From contig NZ_BMZO01000009.1 in NCBI RefSeq assembly GCF_014652835.1, positions 1 to 64,000 on the forward strand: a stretch of 64,000 nt of DNA, written 5' to 3'. This stretch comes from Limoniibacter endophyticus. GTDB taxonomy: Bacteria; Pseudomonadota; Alphaproteobacteria; Rhizobiales; Rhizobiaceae. Position 1 is the stretch's first letter; every line of letters begins with the position of its first letter. The notes beneath the pieces were generated by a model. It did no database searches, was not told the DNA's origin, and saw only the letters and a program-made list of their open reading frames with translations. Below, one piece after another: positions 38,626-47,442 of the stretch. A program made the position numbers and the translations under genes.

Positions 38626-38651
38626 AAGGCCGGATTCGATCCGGCCTTTTT
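38626..38651 (+). terminator. Terminator after etfA
   Basis: AAGGCCGGAT (38626-38635) pairs with ATCCGGCCTT (38639-38648) over a 3-base loop, followed by T to 38651; it lies 24 bases after the etfA stop. Confidence 0.9.
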
Positions 38652-38736
38652 CGTAAGTAGCTCTCCTCGTGACTTCTAATCATTAGGATCATGGTCTAGG
38701 TTGCAATATGTCGAAAATCGAAGCGGGACGGAGAAA

Positions 38737-39618
38737 ATGTCGGTGAAGATTCAAACAGTCGGGGTTATCGGCGCGGGGCAGATGGGCAGCGGTATCGCTC
38801 ATGTCAGCGCAGCGGCAGGTTTCGACGTCCTGCTCTACGATCTCTCGCAGGAGAGCCTTGAAAATGCGCTTGCCACCGTCTCCGGCAATCTCGCTCGTCA
38901 GGTCAATTCCGGCAAAATCACCGAAACCGATCGTACCGAAGCTCTTGCGCGCATCAAGCCGGTCAAACAGATGGACGCGCTCGCCAGCTGTGATCTGGTA
39001 ATTGAAGCGGCAACGGAAGAGGAAGCGGTCAAGCGCAAGATCTTTCAGGCTCTCTGCCCACTTCTGAACCCTGAAGCGCTGCTTGCGACAAACACCTCGT
39101 CGATCTCGATTACCCGCCTGGCAGCCCAGACAGATCGCCCGGAACGCTTCATGGGCATCCATTTCATGAATCCCGTTCCGAAAATGAACCTCGTCGAACT
39201 GGTGCGCGGTATCGCGACGGACGACAAGACGTTCGACGCGGCCAAGGTCTATGTCGCAGCACTCGGTAAAACAGTGACCGTTGCAGAAGATTTCCCGGCC
39301 TTCATTGTCAATCGTATCCTTTTACCGATGATCAACGAAGCGATCTACACGCTTTACGAAGGCGTTGGCACGGTCGATTCGATCGATACGGCGATGCGTC
39401 TTGGTGCGAATCATCCGATGGGGCCGTTGCAGCTCGCAGATTTCATCGGCCTCGATACCTGTCTTTCCATCATGCAGGTGCTGCACGATGGTCTCTCGGA
39501 TTCGAAATATCGCCCCTGCCCGCTCCTCGTCAAATATGTCGAAGCCGGCTGGCTCGGCCGCAAGGCAGGCCGTGGTTTCTATGATTATAGAGGTGAGACG
39601 CCGGTCCCCACCCGGTGA
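38737..39618 (+). CDS. 3-hydroxybutyryl-CoA dehydrogenase
   Basis: Oxidises 3-hydroxyacyl-CoA to 3-ketoacyl-CoA with NAD, or the reverse. 293 residues: Rossmann motif GAGQMGSGIAH (about 11-21), the ATNTSSISIT loop, the catalytic His in FMGIHFMNPVPKMNLVE, and the C-terminal dimer domain with NRILLPMINEAI. The size fits the single-domain HbdA/PaaH group. The ATG at 38737 has GGAG close upstream; the frame is open further back but not conserved. It is functionally linked to ETF, which sits just upstream, though a terminator lies between. Confidence 0.94.
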   Translation: MSVKIQTVGVIGAGQMGSGIAHVSAAAGFDVLLYDLSQESLENALATVSGNLARQVNSGKITETDRTEALARIKPVKQMDALASCDLVIEAATEEEAVKRKIFQALCPLLNPEALLATNTSSISITRLAAQTDRPERFMGIHFMNPVPKMNLVELVRGIATDDKTFDAAKVYVAALGKTVTVAEDFPAFIVNRILLPMINEAIYTLYEGVGTVDSIDTAMRLGANHPMGPLQLADFIGLDTCLSIMQVLHDGLSDSKYRPCPLLVKYVEAGWLGRKAGRGFYDYRGETPVPTR

Positions 39619-39636
39619 CAAGTTTCTAAAATGAAG

Positions 39637-39668
39637 AAAGGCCCGATGCGATCCGCACCGGGCCTTTT
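39637..39668. terminator. Bidirectional terminator between the dehydrogenase and cpdR
   Basis: AAAGGCCCG (39637-39645) pairs with CGGGCCTTT (39659-39667); the inner TGCG/CGCA can extend it. T-rich on the plus side and TTTCTTC on the minus side, so it likely ends both convergent transcripts. Confidence 0.85.
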
Positions 39669-39695
39669 CTTCATCTCGCCTGATTTAGTCGAGTT

Positions 39696-40061
39696 TTACT
39701 GCGCAAGCGCATAATCGACCCGTTCGCGGATTTCGGCAAGCGTATAAGGCTTCTGAAGAACATCGATGACCACGCCATTGAGATCATCGGCTCTTTCGCG
39801 CTGGTCCGCATAGCCGGTCGCGAGCAGGATGCGCAAACCCGGAAACTCCTGTGCCGCGCGCTTTGCCATCTCGATGCCGTCCATTTCCGGCATACGGATA
39901 TCGGAGACGACGAGGTCGAAATCGCCGTCGCATTCATGCAGCGTCTGCAGACCGCTCGCGCCATCGTCCGCGGTCTGGATTTCGTGTCCGAACACCTGCA
40001 AAGCCCTTGCAGCCAGCATGCGTACCGAGTCGTCGTCTTCAACAATGAGTATCTTAGCCAT
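39696..40061 (-). CDS. cpdR: CpdR-like single-domain response regulator
   Basis: 121 residues, a lone receiver domain. The acidic pocket is EDDD, the phosphorylated Asp54 is in VVSDIRMP, and the switch Thr and Lys are in LLATGYADQ and LQKPY. The TGYADQRERADDL segment is characteristic of rhizobial CpdR, which when unphosphorylated brings ClpXP to its substrates, including CtrA, for cell-cycle control. The ATG at 40061 starts the receiver fold; the frame is open further up but not conserved. A CtrA-type box lies about 50 bases upstream. Confidence 0.85.
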   Translation of the reverse strand: MAKILIVEDDDSVRMLAARALQVFGHEIQTADDGASGLQTLHECDGDFDLVVSDIRMPEMDGIEMAKRAAQEFPGLRILLATGYADQRERADDLNGVVIDVLQKPYTLAEIRERVDYALAQ

Positions 40062-40108
40062 GGCTCGAATATCGCGGTCATCCATTGATGATCCCTGAAC
40101 AGAACCGG

Positions 40109-40123
40109 CTAACCAAAGGTTAA
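40109..40123 (-). promoter_or_regulatory. CtrA-type binding box upstream of cpdR
   Basis: On the minus strand the sequence is TTAA, seven bases CCTTTGG, then TTAG, one mismatch from the known CtrA consensus TTAA-N7-TTAA. The first half reads TTAACC, also matching the longer half-site TTAACC. It is centred about 55 bases before the cpdR ATG. A GATTC (CcrM methylation-type GANTC) lies beside it at 40129-40133. Confidence 0.6.
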
Positions 40124-40228
40124 AAGGCGATTCAATTGCAACCGGTGTCTGCAAGGCTCTGATATTCAACCGGCGAATCCCAATCCGGTTCCTTAAAATC
40201 CCAGCATTTACAGGCTTCGCCTGCCCTT

Positions 40229-40768
40229 TCACCCTTCTTTAACGACGCCAACAAATGGAAGCTCTCGAAAAGCATGGGCTGCATCCATTCCGTAGCCGAC
40301 GACGAAATAGTCCGGGCATTCAAAGCCGACAAAATCTGCCTCCAGATCGACCTTGCGCTTCTCCCGCTTATCGAGAAGGACGGCGAGCGAAACGCTCTTG
40401 GCGCCGCGAGAAAGCATCAGGTCGCGCGTATAGCGCAATGTCTTTCCAGATTCCAGAATATCGTCGATAATCAGCACGTCGCGACCCGAAACATCATTAT
40501 CGATGTCGCGCAGAATCTTGAGTTCGCCGCTCGTCGTGCCGGTTCCATAGCTCGAAATGAACATGAACTCGACTTCCGGTGCCAAACCGTGATCATGCAT
40601 GGCGCGGATCAGGTCGGCAGCAAAGATGAACGACCCCTTGAGGATCGAAATCACGAGCAGGTCGTGGTAATCGCGCTTGGCTATTTCTGTTGCCAGAGAC
40701 GCATTGCGTTCATTGATGGCTTGCACATCGTAAAGAACGTCGATTTTCTTGCCGCGAACTTCAATCAT
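40229..40768 (-). CDS. hpt: Hypoxanthine phosphoribosyltransferase
   Basis: Salvages hypoxanthine or guanine to nucleotide using PRPP. 179 residues with the PRPP motif VLIIDDILESGKTL, SILKGSFIFAADLIRAM and the flexible-loop segment MFISSYGTGTTSGELKIL. The C-terminal DFVGFECPDYFVVGYGMD is the purine-binding part. Stands between cpdR and a small membrane protein gene; 167 bases separate it from cpdR. Confidence 0.96.
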   Translation of the reverse strand: MIEVRGKKIDVLYDVQAINERNASLATEIAKRDYHDLLVISILKGSFIFAADLIRAMHDHGLAPEVEFMFISSYGTGTTSGELKILRDIDNDVSGRDVLIIDDILESGKTLRYTRDLMLSRGAKSVSLAVLLDKREKRKVDLEADFVGFECPDYFVVGYGMDAAHAFRELPFVGVVKEG

Positions 40769-40819
40769 CGGCCTCTCCTGTCGATCAGTAATGAAGGCCA
40801 GTTTTCAAAAAGCGGCCAG

Positions 40820-41371
40820 TCAGGGCATTGTGATAGAAACGGAACGAACTCCGTCGCCCGTAATCGGATAACGGGCGCTGAAGACAATTTCTCCGCCCGG
40901 TGCAATCGACGCGGAAGCCGATGCTACGTGAAACGGAAAGAACTGCACATTCCCTGCGCGCGAAATAACCCGAACACGCAACGGCGGCAAGGCTTGGTGC
41001 GCATTGGAGCCATTCCGTAACATGCCGTCCACGAAAAGCCTGCCAATGGCGCCTCGCATCTGCACCCGACTCTTCAACTGCACTACGTAAACAGAGCTTC
41101 CGGAAGCGATATTCCGGCTGGACGATCGACCGGCCAAACCGGCTCCGCACGCAATAGCGATAGCAACGATCAGAGCGAGAGAGGAAAACACCGGTAGAGG
41201 TGCGCGTTTTGGTGCGGCAGGTTGAAAATAAGACAGATCAGGCGATGGGCCGGTCCCGCTTGAGGAGGGTGCAGGATGCGCTTTAGGCACAAAGGCAGAC
41301 AAACCGCCCGACTGCTTTCCAACCGGCGGCAGAATTTCCCCGTCCAGCGGCAGACCGTGGCCGCTATTCAT
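40820..41371 (-). CDS. Membrane-anchored protein of unknown function (DUF3426-like tail)
   Basis: 183 residues. A Pro/Ser/Gly-rich cytoplasmic part (1-70) is followed by one membrane segment (PVFSSLALIVAIAIACGAGLAG) and a periplasmic beta-rich domain (LRVRVISRAGNVQFFPFHVAS, ARYPITGDGVRSVSITMP). The tail resembles the immunoglobulin-like domain of DUF3426/MJ0042 zinc-ribbon proteins of rhizobia, but no N-terminal zinc ribbon is present. ATG at 41371 chosen; a TTG at 41446 is possible but lacks a ribosome-binding site. Divergent from ftsE, sharing a 218-base gap. Confidence 0.75.
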   Translation of the reverse strand: MNSGHGLPLDGEILPPVGKQSGGLSAFVPKAHPAPSSSGTGPSPDLSYFQPAAPKRAPLPVFSSLALIVAIAIACGAGLAGRSSSRNIASGSSVYVVQLKSRVQMRGAIGRLFVDGMLRNGSNAHQALPPLRVRVISRAGNVQFFPFHVASASASIAPGGEIVFSARYPITGDGVRSVSITMP

Positions 41372-41589
41372 CGCGTCTTTGTCCGTGGTTGCAAGTTCCA
41401 CCTTCGCGCTGCGTAACGACGCAACATGAACACTTCTAGTTAACAAAGCTTGCGAACCGCCTTAATTTTGCCAGCCACACCTTGTCACGCTCCTCCATCG
41501 AAGCGGTTTAATCGTATCGTTTCATAAGCTAGTGTGCCGCAATCGATTCTCTGCCGTTCTTCCGACGGCGCATCATTTCAGGACTGCAC

Positions 41590-42249
41590 GTGATCCGTTT
41601 CGAAAATGTAGGGCTGCGTTACGGCATGGGACCAGAGGTTCTGCGCGACGTCACCTTTCGCATTCCGGAGGGATCGTTCCAGTTTCTGAGCGGCCCCTCC
41701 GGCGCGGGCAAGACGACGCTTCTGCGCTTGCTCTTCATGTCAATGAAGCCGACACGCGGCCTTATCACCGTGTTCGGCAAGGATCGCTCCAGCTTGGATC
41801 GGCGCGAATTACCGCTTATCCGGCGCAAGATCGGCGTTGTCTTTCAGGATTTTCGCCTGCTGGATCACATGACTACCTATGAAAATGTCGCGCTCCCTCT
41901 ACGCGTGCGCGGCCGCGAGGAATCAAGCTACCGCGCAGACGTCGTCGATCTCCTGAATTGGGTCGGCCTGGGCGAGCGCATGCATGCCCGCCCGCCCATC
42001 CTCTCCGGCGGCGAAAAGCAGCGCGCAGCCATAGCACGAGCCTTGATCGAGCAACCGAAAATCCTCCTGGCCGACGAGCCAACCGGCAATGTCGATCCGC
42101 CATTGGCGCGGCGTCTGCTGCGCCTTTTCCTCGAGCTCAATCGTCTTGGAACCGCTGTCGTGATCGCTACCCACGATGTCGCTTTGATGGATCAGGTCGA
42201 GGCACGCCGCATGGTGCTTTCGCAGGGAAGGCTCGACATTTATGATTGA
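41590..42249 (+). CDS. ftsE: Cell division ATP-binding protein FtsE
   Basis: The ATPase of the FtsEX complex, which governs septal cell-wall cleavage. 219 residues: Walker A GPSGAGKTTLL, signature LSGGEKQRAAIARAL, Walker B ILLADEPTG. The start is GTG or TTG-like at 41590 (GTGATCCGTTTCG); the ACTGCAC upstream is a poor ribosome-binding site. FtsX overlaps by 8 bases (42242-42249). A perfect GTTAAC half-site lies at 41439-41444, in the upstream gap. Confidence 0.95.
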   Translation: MIRFENVGLRYGMGPEVLRDVTFRIPEGSFQFLSGPSGAGKTTLLRLLFMSMKPTRGLITVFGKDRSSLDRRELPLIRRKIGVVFQDFRLLDHMTTYENVALPLRVRGREESSYRADVVDLLNWVGLGERMHARPPILSGGEKQRAAIARALIEQPKILLADEPTGNVDPPLARRLLRLFLELNRLGTAVVIATHDVALMDQVEARRMVLSQGRLDIYD

Positions 42250-43225
42250 GCGCATGCGCGATTACGCACTGGGCCTTGCCGACGCCGCCAGGGATCGCAA
42301 ACGGCTCAAGCAGACTCCGATCGTGCCGCAACGCAACGTGGCAGGAACCGCGCTTGCATGCGTCATCGCCATCATGACCTTTCTCTCCTGCCTGACTTTT
42401 GGCGGGGTGACGCTGGTCAGCAACTCGGCATCGGAATGGCAAACGCAGATTGCTCGCGAGGCAACCATCCAGATCAAGCCTTCACGCGGCCTCGATATTG
42501 ACAAGGCAATTACCGATGCATCCGCAATTGCCTCATCTTTCACCGGCGTTCTGTCGACCCGTGTCGTGGATGAACAGGCTATGGGCAGGTTGCTTGAACC
42601 ATGGCTTGGATCAGGGCTGGACCTGGATGAACTTCCCGTTCCGCGACTTGTCGTTCTTTCCATCGATCACCAGTCGCCGCCGGATTTTGCAGCAATTCGG
42701 GAGCGCCTCTCGAGAGAAGTACCGGCCGCCTCCATTGACGACCACCGTACTTGGGTGGATCGTCTTGTCGCAATGGCACGCTCGACTGTGCTGATCGGCC
42801 TCACGGTGCTGATGCTGATGCTCTCCGCAACGACGCTGGCCGTGGTCTTCGCAACGCGCGGCGCTATGGCGGGCAATGGCCATATCATAGAAGTGCTGCA
42901 CTTCGTCGGCGCACAGGGGCGCTTCATCGCCGCGCAGTTCGGCAGGCACTTTCTGGCGACCGGCTTCAAGGGGGCCACGGCAGGCGGTGCAGCCGCAATG
43001 CTTGTTTTCGGGCTGTTCAGCTGGTGGAGCAGCCGCAACATGGCAACGCCGGAGGCCGATCAGGCTGCGGCCCTTTTCGGCAACTTCTCAATCGGCACCA
43101 CAGGCTATCTCGGAGCCTTTGTCATCATTCTGGTCATCGCCATCCTTGCCGCTGCAACCTCCCATCTCACGGTCCTCTCTTATCTGCGCCAGATCGAAGA
43201 TCCAAACCGCGATTTCGACCTCTGA
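42242..43225 (+). CDS. ftsX: Cell division protein FtsX
   Basis: The permease-like partner of FtsE; transmits ATP cycles across the membrane to activate septal murein hydrolases. 327 residues with a cytoplasmic N-terminus, a first helix (about 37-57), a periplasmic loop, and three further helices (about 175-197, 235-255, 280-305). The length and the C-terminal LTVLSYLRQIEDPN fit. The next known partner would be an M23 murein hydrolase or activator; an M23 protein exists in the window but 40 kb away. Starts within the ftsE end. Confidence 0.94.
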   Translation: MIERMRDYALGLADAARDRKRLKQTPIVPQRNVAGTALACVIAIMTFLSCLTFGGVTLVSNSASEWQTQIAREATIQIKPSRGLDIDKAITDASAIASSFTGVLSTRVVDEQAMGRLLEPWLGSGLDLDELPVPRLVVLSIDHQSPPDFAAIRERLSREVPAASIDDHRTWVDRLVAMARSTVLIGLTVLMLMLSATTLAVVFATRGAMAGNGHIIEVLHFVGAQGRFIAAQFGRHFLATGFKGATAGGAAAMLVFGLFSWWSSRNMATPEADQAAALFGNFSIGTTGYLGAFVIILVIAILAAATSHLTVLSYLRQIEDPNRDFDL

Positions 43226-43278
43226 GAACCATGACAATCCACCTAGGCATAGCCGCAATTTATCGTTAATCGGTGGTC

Positions 43279-44001
43279 ATGAAGTCGAAGCGACAAACGG
43301 ATGTTCAAAATGGCGATTCCCCTCGCCGTAGAACCGGGATGGCTTTCTTGCGCATCCTGCGCAATCTTCTGTTTGCCGTGTTGGCCTGCGCGCTGTTCTT
43401 CCTCGCCGGCTTTGGCGTCTTCACTCAATATATCGGCTCGATGAAAACGCCCGCCGATGTGGAGGCAGCTGACGCCATCGTCGTCGTGACTGGTGGATAT
43501 GCTCGCCTGACGCCAGCGATCGACCTGCTACGCACCGGCAAGGGAAAGCGGCTGCTCATCTCAGGCGTCAATCCGATGGCAAAGCCTGACGAAATCCGCA
43601 TAGCGACAGGAACCGATCGCAAGCTCTTCGACTGCTGCGTCGACATAGACAAGGCCGCCCTCAACACAATCGGCAATGCCACCGAAAGTGCCAAGTGGAT
43701 CCGCGGCCACAAATTTCGCAGCGTGATCGTCGTGACGAACAATTATCACATGCCACGCACGCTGCTGGAATTGCAGCGCACCCTTTCAAAAGTGGAACTG
43801 CGCCCCTATCCTGTGGTTCTCACCCGACTCGATGATGGTGCCTGGTTGCACAACCCGGATGCTGTGCGCGTGCTCCTGACGGAGTACAGCAAATATCTGG
43901 CGGCTCTTGTCCGCAATTTCCTGCCCCTAGACATATCCGGCAATTCACTTGGTGAAGCGGAATTAGCCCATGTCAGCGGAACTACCGCAAAACGGCACTA
44001 A
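43279..44001 (+). CDS. YdcF family protein (DUF218)
   Basis: 240 residues: a signal-anchor helix (about 22-47), then the DUF218 Rossmann-like domain with AADAIVVVTGGYARLTPAIDLLRTGKGKRLLISG and NTIGNATESAKWI, and SVIVVTNNYHMPRTLLELQRT. Relatives include SanA, linked to envelope barrier and vancomycin sensitivity. ATG at 43279 is taken; a GTG two codons earlier is possible. It lies 53 bases after ftsX and 93 before plsC, all in one direction, so they may share a transcript. Confidence 0.9.
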   Translation: MKSKRQTDVQNGDSPRRRTGMAFLRILRNLLFAVLACALFFLAGFGVFTQYIGSMKTPADVEAADAIVVVTGGYARLTPAIDLLRTGKGKRLLISGVNPMAKPDEIRIATGTDRKLFDCCVDIDKAALNTIGNATESAKWIRGHKFRSVIVVTNNYHMPRTLLELQRTLSKVELRPYPVVLTRLDDGAWLHNPDAVRVLLTEYSKYLAALVRNFLPLDISGNSLGEAELAHVSGTTAKRH

Positions 44002-44093
44002 AGCACTACGGCTTTGCAAGCATTGCCAGACAGTGTACGAGATGGCACCTGCCTCCCCCGGCACTTCCCCGCGACCTGACTGAATGGACGACC

Positions 44094-44894
44094 ATGCTGA
44101 TTCTGCGCTCGGTGATCTTCAACACGGCTTTCTATCTTAATCTGATCCTGCAGATGATCCTGTGGACGCCATTTTACTTCCTGGCACCGCGTCATCTCGC
44201 GTGGATCGTGCCCCGCTTCTGGTCCTGGTCCTCGCAATGGTTGCACAAGGTTCTGGCAGGCACGCAGGTCGAAATCGAAGGTCTTGAGCATCTGCCGGAA
44301 GGCGCCTTCATCCTGGCGCCAAAGCATCAATCCTTCTGGGATACGATCGCCTTTTTCCCCTATCTCAAAGACCCGGTCTATATCCTGAAGCGGGAGCTCA
44401 TGTGGATCCCGGTATTCGGTTGGTATGTCAAAAAGATGCGCATGATCCCCGTCAATCGCGCCAAGAAGGGCGGCGTGTTGCGGACAGTGGCCGCCGCGGC
44501 GCGCGAGGAGATTGCCGACACGCGCCAGCTGATCATCTATCCTGAGGGCACGCGTCGTGCGCCAGGTGCCGCACCGGCATACAAGTGGGGCGTGGCCGAA
44601 CTTTATAGTCAACTCAACCTGCCTGTCGTCCCCGTTGCGCATGTTGCTGGCCTCTTCTGGCCGCGCCGCAAATTCCTGCGCTTTCCCGGAACGATCAAGG
44701 CGCGTTTCCTCCCTGCCATCGAAGCAGGACTCTCCAAAGAGGAATTCATGGCACGTCTGATTCAGGAGACTGAAGCAGGCTGCGACGAGATTTTGATGGA
44801 AACGGCGGCTATGAAGGATTGCCCGCCACTGCCGCCGACTGCGCAGGCGCGGCTTTCGCAACTGCGCGAAGAAGCAGCCGCAGGCGTTTCCTAG
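44094..44894 (+). CDS. plsC: 1-acyl-sn-glycerol-3-phosphate acyltransferase
   Basis: Adds the second acyl chain to lysophosphatidate to give phosphatidate. 266 residues with an N-terminal membrane helix and the acyltransferase motifs: H78-QSFW-D83 (HX4D), the second motif near VNRAKKGG, and YPEGTRRAPG for phosphate binding. Ends in a 4-base overlap (44891-44894) with the convergent cyclotransferase gene. Confidence 0.95.
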   Translation: MLILRSVIFNTAFYLNLILQMILWTPFYFLAPRHLAWIVPRFWSWSSQWLHKVLAGTQVEIEGLEHLPEGAFILAPKHQSFWDTIAFFPYLKDPVYILKRELMWIPVFGWYVKKMRMIPVNRAKKGGVLRTVAAAAREEIADTRQLIIYPEGTRRAPGAAPAYKWGVAELYSQLNLPVVPVAHVAGLFWPRRKFLRFPGTIKARFLPAIEAGLSKEEFMARLIQETEAGCDEILMETAAMKDCPPLPPTAQARLSQLREEAAAGVS

Positions 44895-45415
44895 CCCGTT
44901 TTCTTCACAGTCCTTGCCACACTCTCCAGCCAAAAGTCGCTGATGCGCAACGCCTGGAGATGCTCCACCGTATTAATGACATAGTCCTCGTTCGGCCCGG
45001 ATTTTCCAACCGCCCCAGCGACAACCTCGGCCGCCTTATCGGGCGTGAGCTTACCCGCATATTGCGCGTGCAGCGGATCGACGACGTAGCATAGCGCGGC
45101 GACACGATCATCGTTCTGCAGGGTGATCGGCAGCACCGTCTCGCGATATACCCCCGTCACCATCTCGCGATCACGCAGGTAGGCGACCACTTCCTCCTGC
45201 AAATCGCCAGGAACACGAAACGCCATGCCGACGCAGGAACCGCCTCTATCGAGACCTAGCACAAGGCCGGGTCGCTGGGGGGTACCGCGATGCACATGGG
45301 AATAGATACAAAGCGAACGGCGATAACCGTGCAGGCGCGCTCTTTGCGTTTCGACATGCGCAAAACCCGGCCGCCACATCAGTGACCCATAGCCAAAGAC
45401 CCAAAAATCGCCCAT
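44891..45415 (-). CDS. ChaC-like gamma-glutamylcyclotransferase
   Basis: 174 residues. The fold's hallmark FGYGSLMWRPGF is at the N-terminus, with YRRSLCIYSHVHRGTPQRPGLVLGLD and YRETVLPI, whose Glu is the catalytic acid. ChaC enzymes degrade glutathione to 5-oxoproline and Cys-Gly. The ATG at 45415 begins the conserved fold; the frame is open to 45496 but would overlap the next promoter. Divergent from the DUF2125 gene by 61 bases. Confidence 0.9.
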   Translation of the reverse strand: MGDFWVFGYGSLMWRPGFAHVETQRARLHGYRRSLCIYSHVHRGTPQRPGLVLGLDRGGSCVGMAFRVPGDLQEEVVAYLRDREMVTGVYRETVLPITLQNDDRVAALCYVVDPLHAQYAGKLTPDKAAEVVAGAVGKSGPNEDYVINTVEHLQALRISDFWLESVARTVKKTG

Positions 45416-45476
45416 ATCGAGATGCCAATTCGAATTTATAAATATACCTCGTTCGAGGGGTAACGGGAGAAAGCAG

Positions 45477-46451
45477 ATGTCGTCAAGCCAGACCATGCAA
45501 CAAGCACCGCGCCGCAGCAGATGGCTCGTCTGGCTGATCGCGATCCTTCTGCTTCTGGTACTGGGCTATGTCGTTGGCTGGTTCTATGTCGCTCGCCAGC
45601 TTGAAAGCCGCGTGCAGACGATCAGCGCCAATATCAACGCAAAGGGTGGCGTTGCCGAATGTGCCCGGCCGCAAACCGGCGGCTTTCCCTTTACGCTCGC
45701 GCTAAACTGCGAAGCGCTGTCCTACAAGGATCCGGACCAGCTCTACTCCTTCTCCGCGGGCGCATTCCGATCATCTGCCACCTTCTACGACCCGTTCCGC
45801 GTCAACGGTACTTTACAAGGCCCTGCGCTGCTCGACATTGCAGGCCTCGGCGCCTTCCATGTGAACTGGCAGAAGCTGGACAGCAGCATCCGTCTGGCCC
45901 GACCGCTTCCAACCAGCGTCGCCCTGAACGGAGAAACACTGACGGCGACCAGCAATGATATGCCGCAATTTACATTGGCTAAGTTCGAAAGCGATATGAA
46001 CCCGAGCGGCCAGAACTTGCAGCTAAGCTACAGCTTTACCGATCTGACTATCGATCCGGCTCTTCTTGAAGGACGCGAGGTTCCTGCCTTGTCGGGCATT
46101 GGTGACGTGCTCGTCAATAATGGCATCGCACTGCTGCGCGAAAATGCGCGTACGTTGCGCGGTACATCCGGCACGCTGAACACATTCGTACTGACGTTGG
46201 GCGAGACGCGGCTTGAGCTGAACGGTCCTTACGAGGTTGATGCAAACGGCCTGTTGAGCGGAAATTTCGACCTTGCGGTCGAGAAGCCCGCAGCGTTGGG
46301 CGATGTTGTTGCGGCCTTCGTGCCGGAAGCGGCAGATCAGGTGCGGATGGGATTCGCATTCCTCGGCTCCCAGGCCAGGGTACCACTGCGCGTGCAGAAG
46401 GGTAGCGTGATTCTCGGCTTTTTCCCGGTCGGCAAAATTCCGCCGCTCTGA
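45477..46451 (+). CDS. DUF2125 family membrane-anchored protein
   Basis: 324 residues with an N-terminal membrane anchor (about 16-38, WLVWLIAILLLLVLGYVVGWF) and a long periplasmic beta-rich domain with two early Cys (AECARP, ALNCEAL) probably in a disulfide. Known only as an alphaproteobacterial family of unknown function. The ATG at 45477 has GGGAGAAAGC upstream. The reverse gene tyrC ends just past its own stop, with a terminator between. Confidence 0.85.
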   Translation: MSSSQTMQQAPRRSRWLVWLIAILLLLVLGYVVGWFYVARQLESRVQTISANINAKGGVAECARPQTGGFPFTLALNCEALSYKDPDQLYSFSAGAFRSSATFYDPFRVNGTLQGPALLDIAGLGAFHVNWQKLDSSIRLARPLPTSVALNGETLTATSNDMPQFTLAKFESDMNPSGQNLQLSYSFTDLTIDPALLEGREVPALSGIGDVLVNNGIALLRENARTLRGTSGTLNTFVLTLGETRLELNGPYEVDANGLLSGNFDLAVEKPAALGDVVAAFVPEAADQVRMGFAFLGSQARVPLRVQKGSVILGFFPVGKIPPL

Positions 46452-46465
46452 CTGAGGACATGATG

Positions 46466-46488
46466 AAAAGCCGGACACGAAATCCGGC
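46466..46488 (-). terminator. Terminator after tyrC
   Basis: GCCGGA (46470-46475) pairs with TCCGGC (46483-46488) over a 7-base loop; on the minus strand it is followed by TTTT. Lies just 15 bases after the tyrC stop and close to the convergent DUF2125 stop. Confidence 0.7.
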
Positions 46489-46503
46489 CTTCCATATCTA
46501 CGT

Positions 46504-47439
46504 CTATTGTTGCGTCGTCTCTGGCACCGCATGGCGGCCGAAGTCAGGCAGGTCGACTTCCTGCCCTGCTTCGATGATCGAGCGGCGCACCGAGCGCGTG
46601 TGCGTGAAGAGATCAAAAAGCTTGTCGCCGTCTCCCCAGCGAATCGCGCGTTGTAGGGATGCGAGATCTTCCGAGAAGCGGGCCAGCATCTCCAAGATTG
46701 CTTCCTTGTTATGCAGGCAGATGTCGCGCCACATGGTTGGATCGGACGCGGCAAGGCGGGTGAAGTCACGGAATCCGGAAGCAGAATACTTGATGACTTC
46801 CGATTCCGTCACCGTTTCCAGATCATCCGCGGTGCCAACGATATTATAGGCAATGATATGCGGCAGGTGCGAAACGATGGCCAGCACTTTGTCATGATGA
46901 TCGGGGTCCATGCTCTCGACATTAGAGCCGAGCGCCTGCCAGAAACGGGTGAGCTTGTCGAGCGCAGCAACATCCGTCCCCGGAACTGGCGTCAGAATGC
47001 ACCAGCGCTTCTCGAACAGGTCTGCAAAGCCTGCATCGGGACCGGACTTTTCCGTTCCCGCGAGAGGATGACCAGGAATGAAATGCACATGATCCGGCAC
47101 GTGCGGCTGCATCTGCGCGATGACCGAGCCCTTGGTCGATCCGACATCGGTAAGGATGGCGCCTGGCTTTAACGCGGCGGCGATCTGCTCCGCAATAGCA
47201 CCCGACGCGCCAACCGGTACACTGACGACGACCAAGTCGGCGTCTTGAACCGCTTGCGCCGCATCGGCGATGTAGGCATCTCCGAGACCAAGTTCAGCTG
47301 CGCGGTCGAGCGTCGACTGCGACCGCGTGGAGATGACGAGCTTGTTGGCAAGATTGCCGCGTTTGACGGCACGCGCGATGGACGACCCGATCAGACCGAT
47401 GCCGACCAGTGCGATTTTTTCAAAGAGTGGTTGTGTCAT
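46504..47439 (-). CDS. tyrC: Prephenate/arogenate dehydrogenase
   Basis: Oxidative decarboxylation of prephenate or arogenate in tyrosine synthesis. 311 residues: Rossmann motif VGIGLIGSSIARA, the substrate part GSTKGSVIAQM, FIPGHPLAGTEKSGPDAG and the C-terminal helical domain with FRDFTRLAASDPTMWRDI. No chorismate mutase or ACT part is fused. Start 3 bases after hisC's stop, so one operon. Whether it prefers prephenate or arogenate cannot be read. Confidence 0.94.
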   Translation of the reverse strand: MTQPLFEKIALVGIGLIGSSIARAVKRGNLANKLVISTRSQSTLDRAAELGLGDAYIADAAQAVQDADLVVVSVPVGASGAIAEQIAAALKPGAILTDVGSTKGSVIAQMQPHVPDHVHFIPGHPLAGTEKSGPDAGFADLFEKRWCILTPVPGTDVAALDKLTRFWQALGSNVESMDPDHHDKVLAIVSHLPHIIAYNIVGTADDLETVTESEVIKYSASGFRDFTRLAASDPTMWRDICLHNKEAILEMLARFSEDLASLQRAIRWGDGDKLFDLFTHTRSVRRSIIEAGQEVDLPDFGRHAVPETTQQ

Positions 47440-47442
47440 TGT

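Noticed and set aside
41439-41589. CtrA site before ftsE
   Set aside because: Only a half-site (GTTAAC at 41439-41444) is seen; the second half at the right spacing is poor, so a site is not claimed although ftsE is a plausible CtrA target.
43998-44933. A minus-strand open frame of 311 codons opposite plsC
   Set aside because: Antisense to plsC with its HX4D and EGTR motifs; product has no known features.
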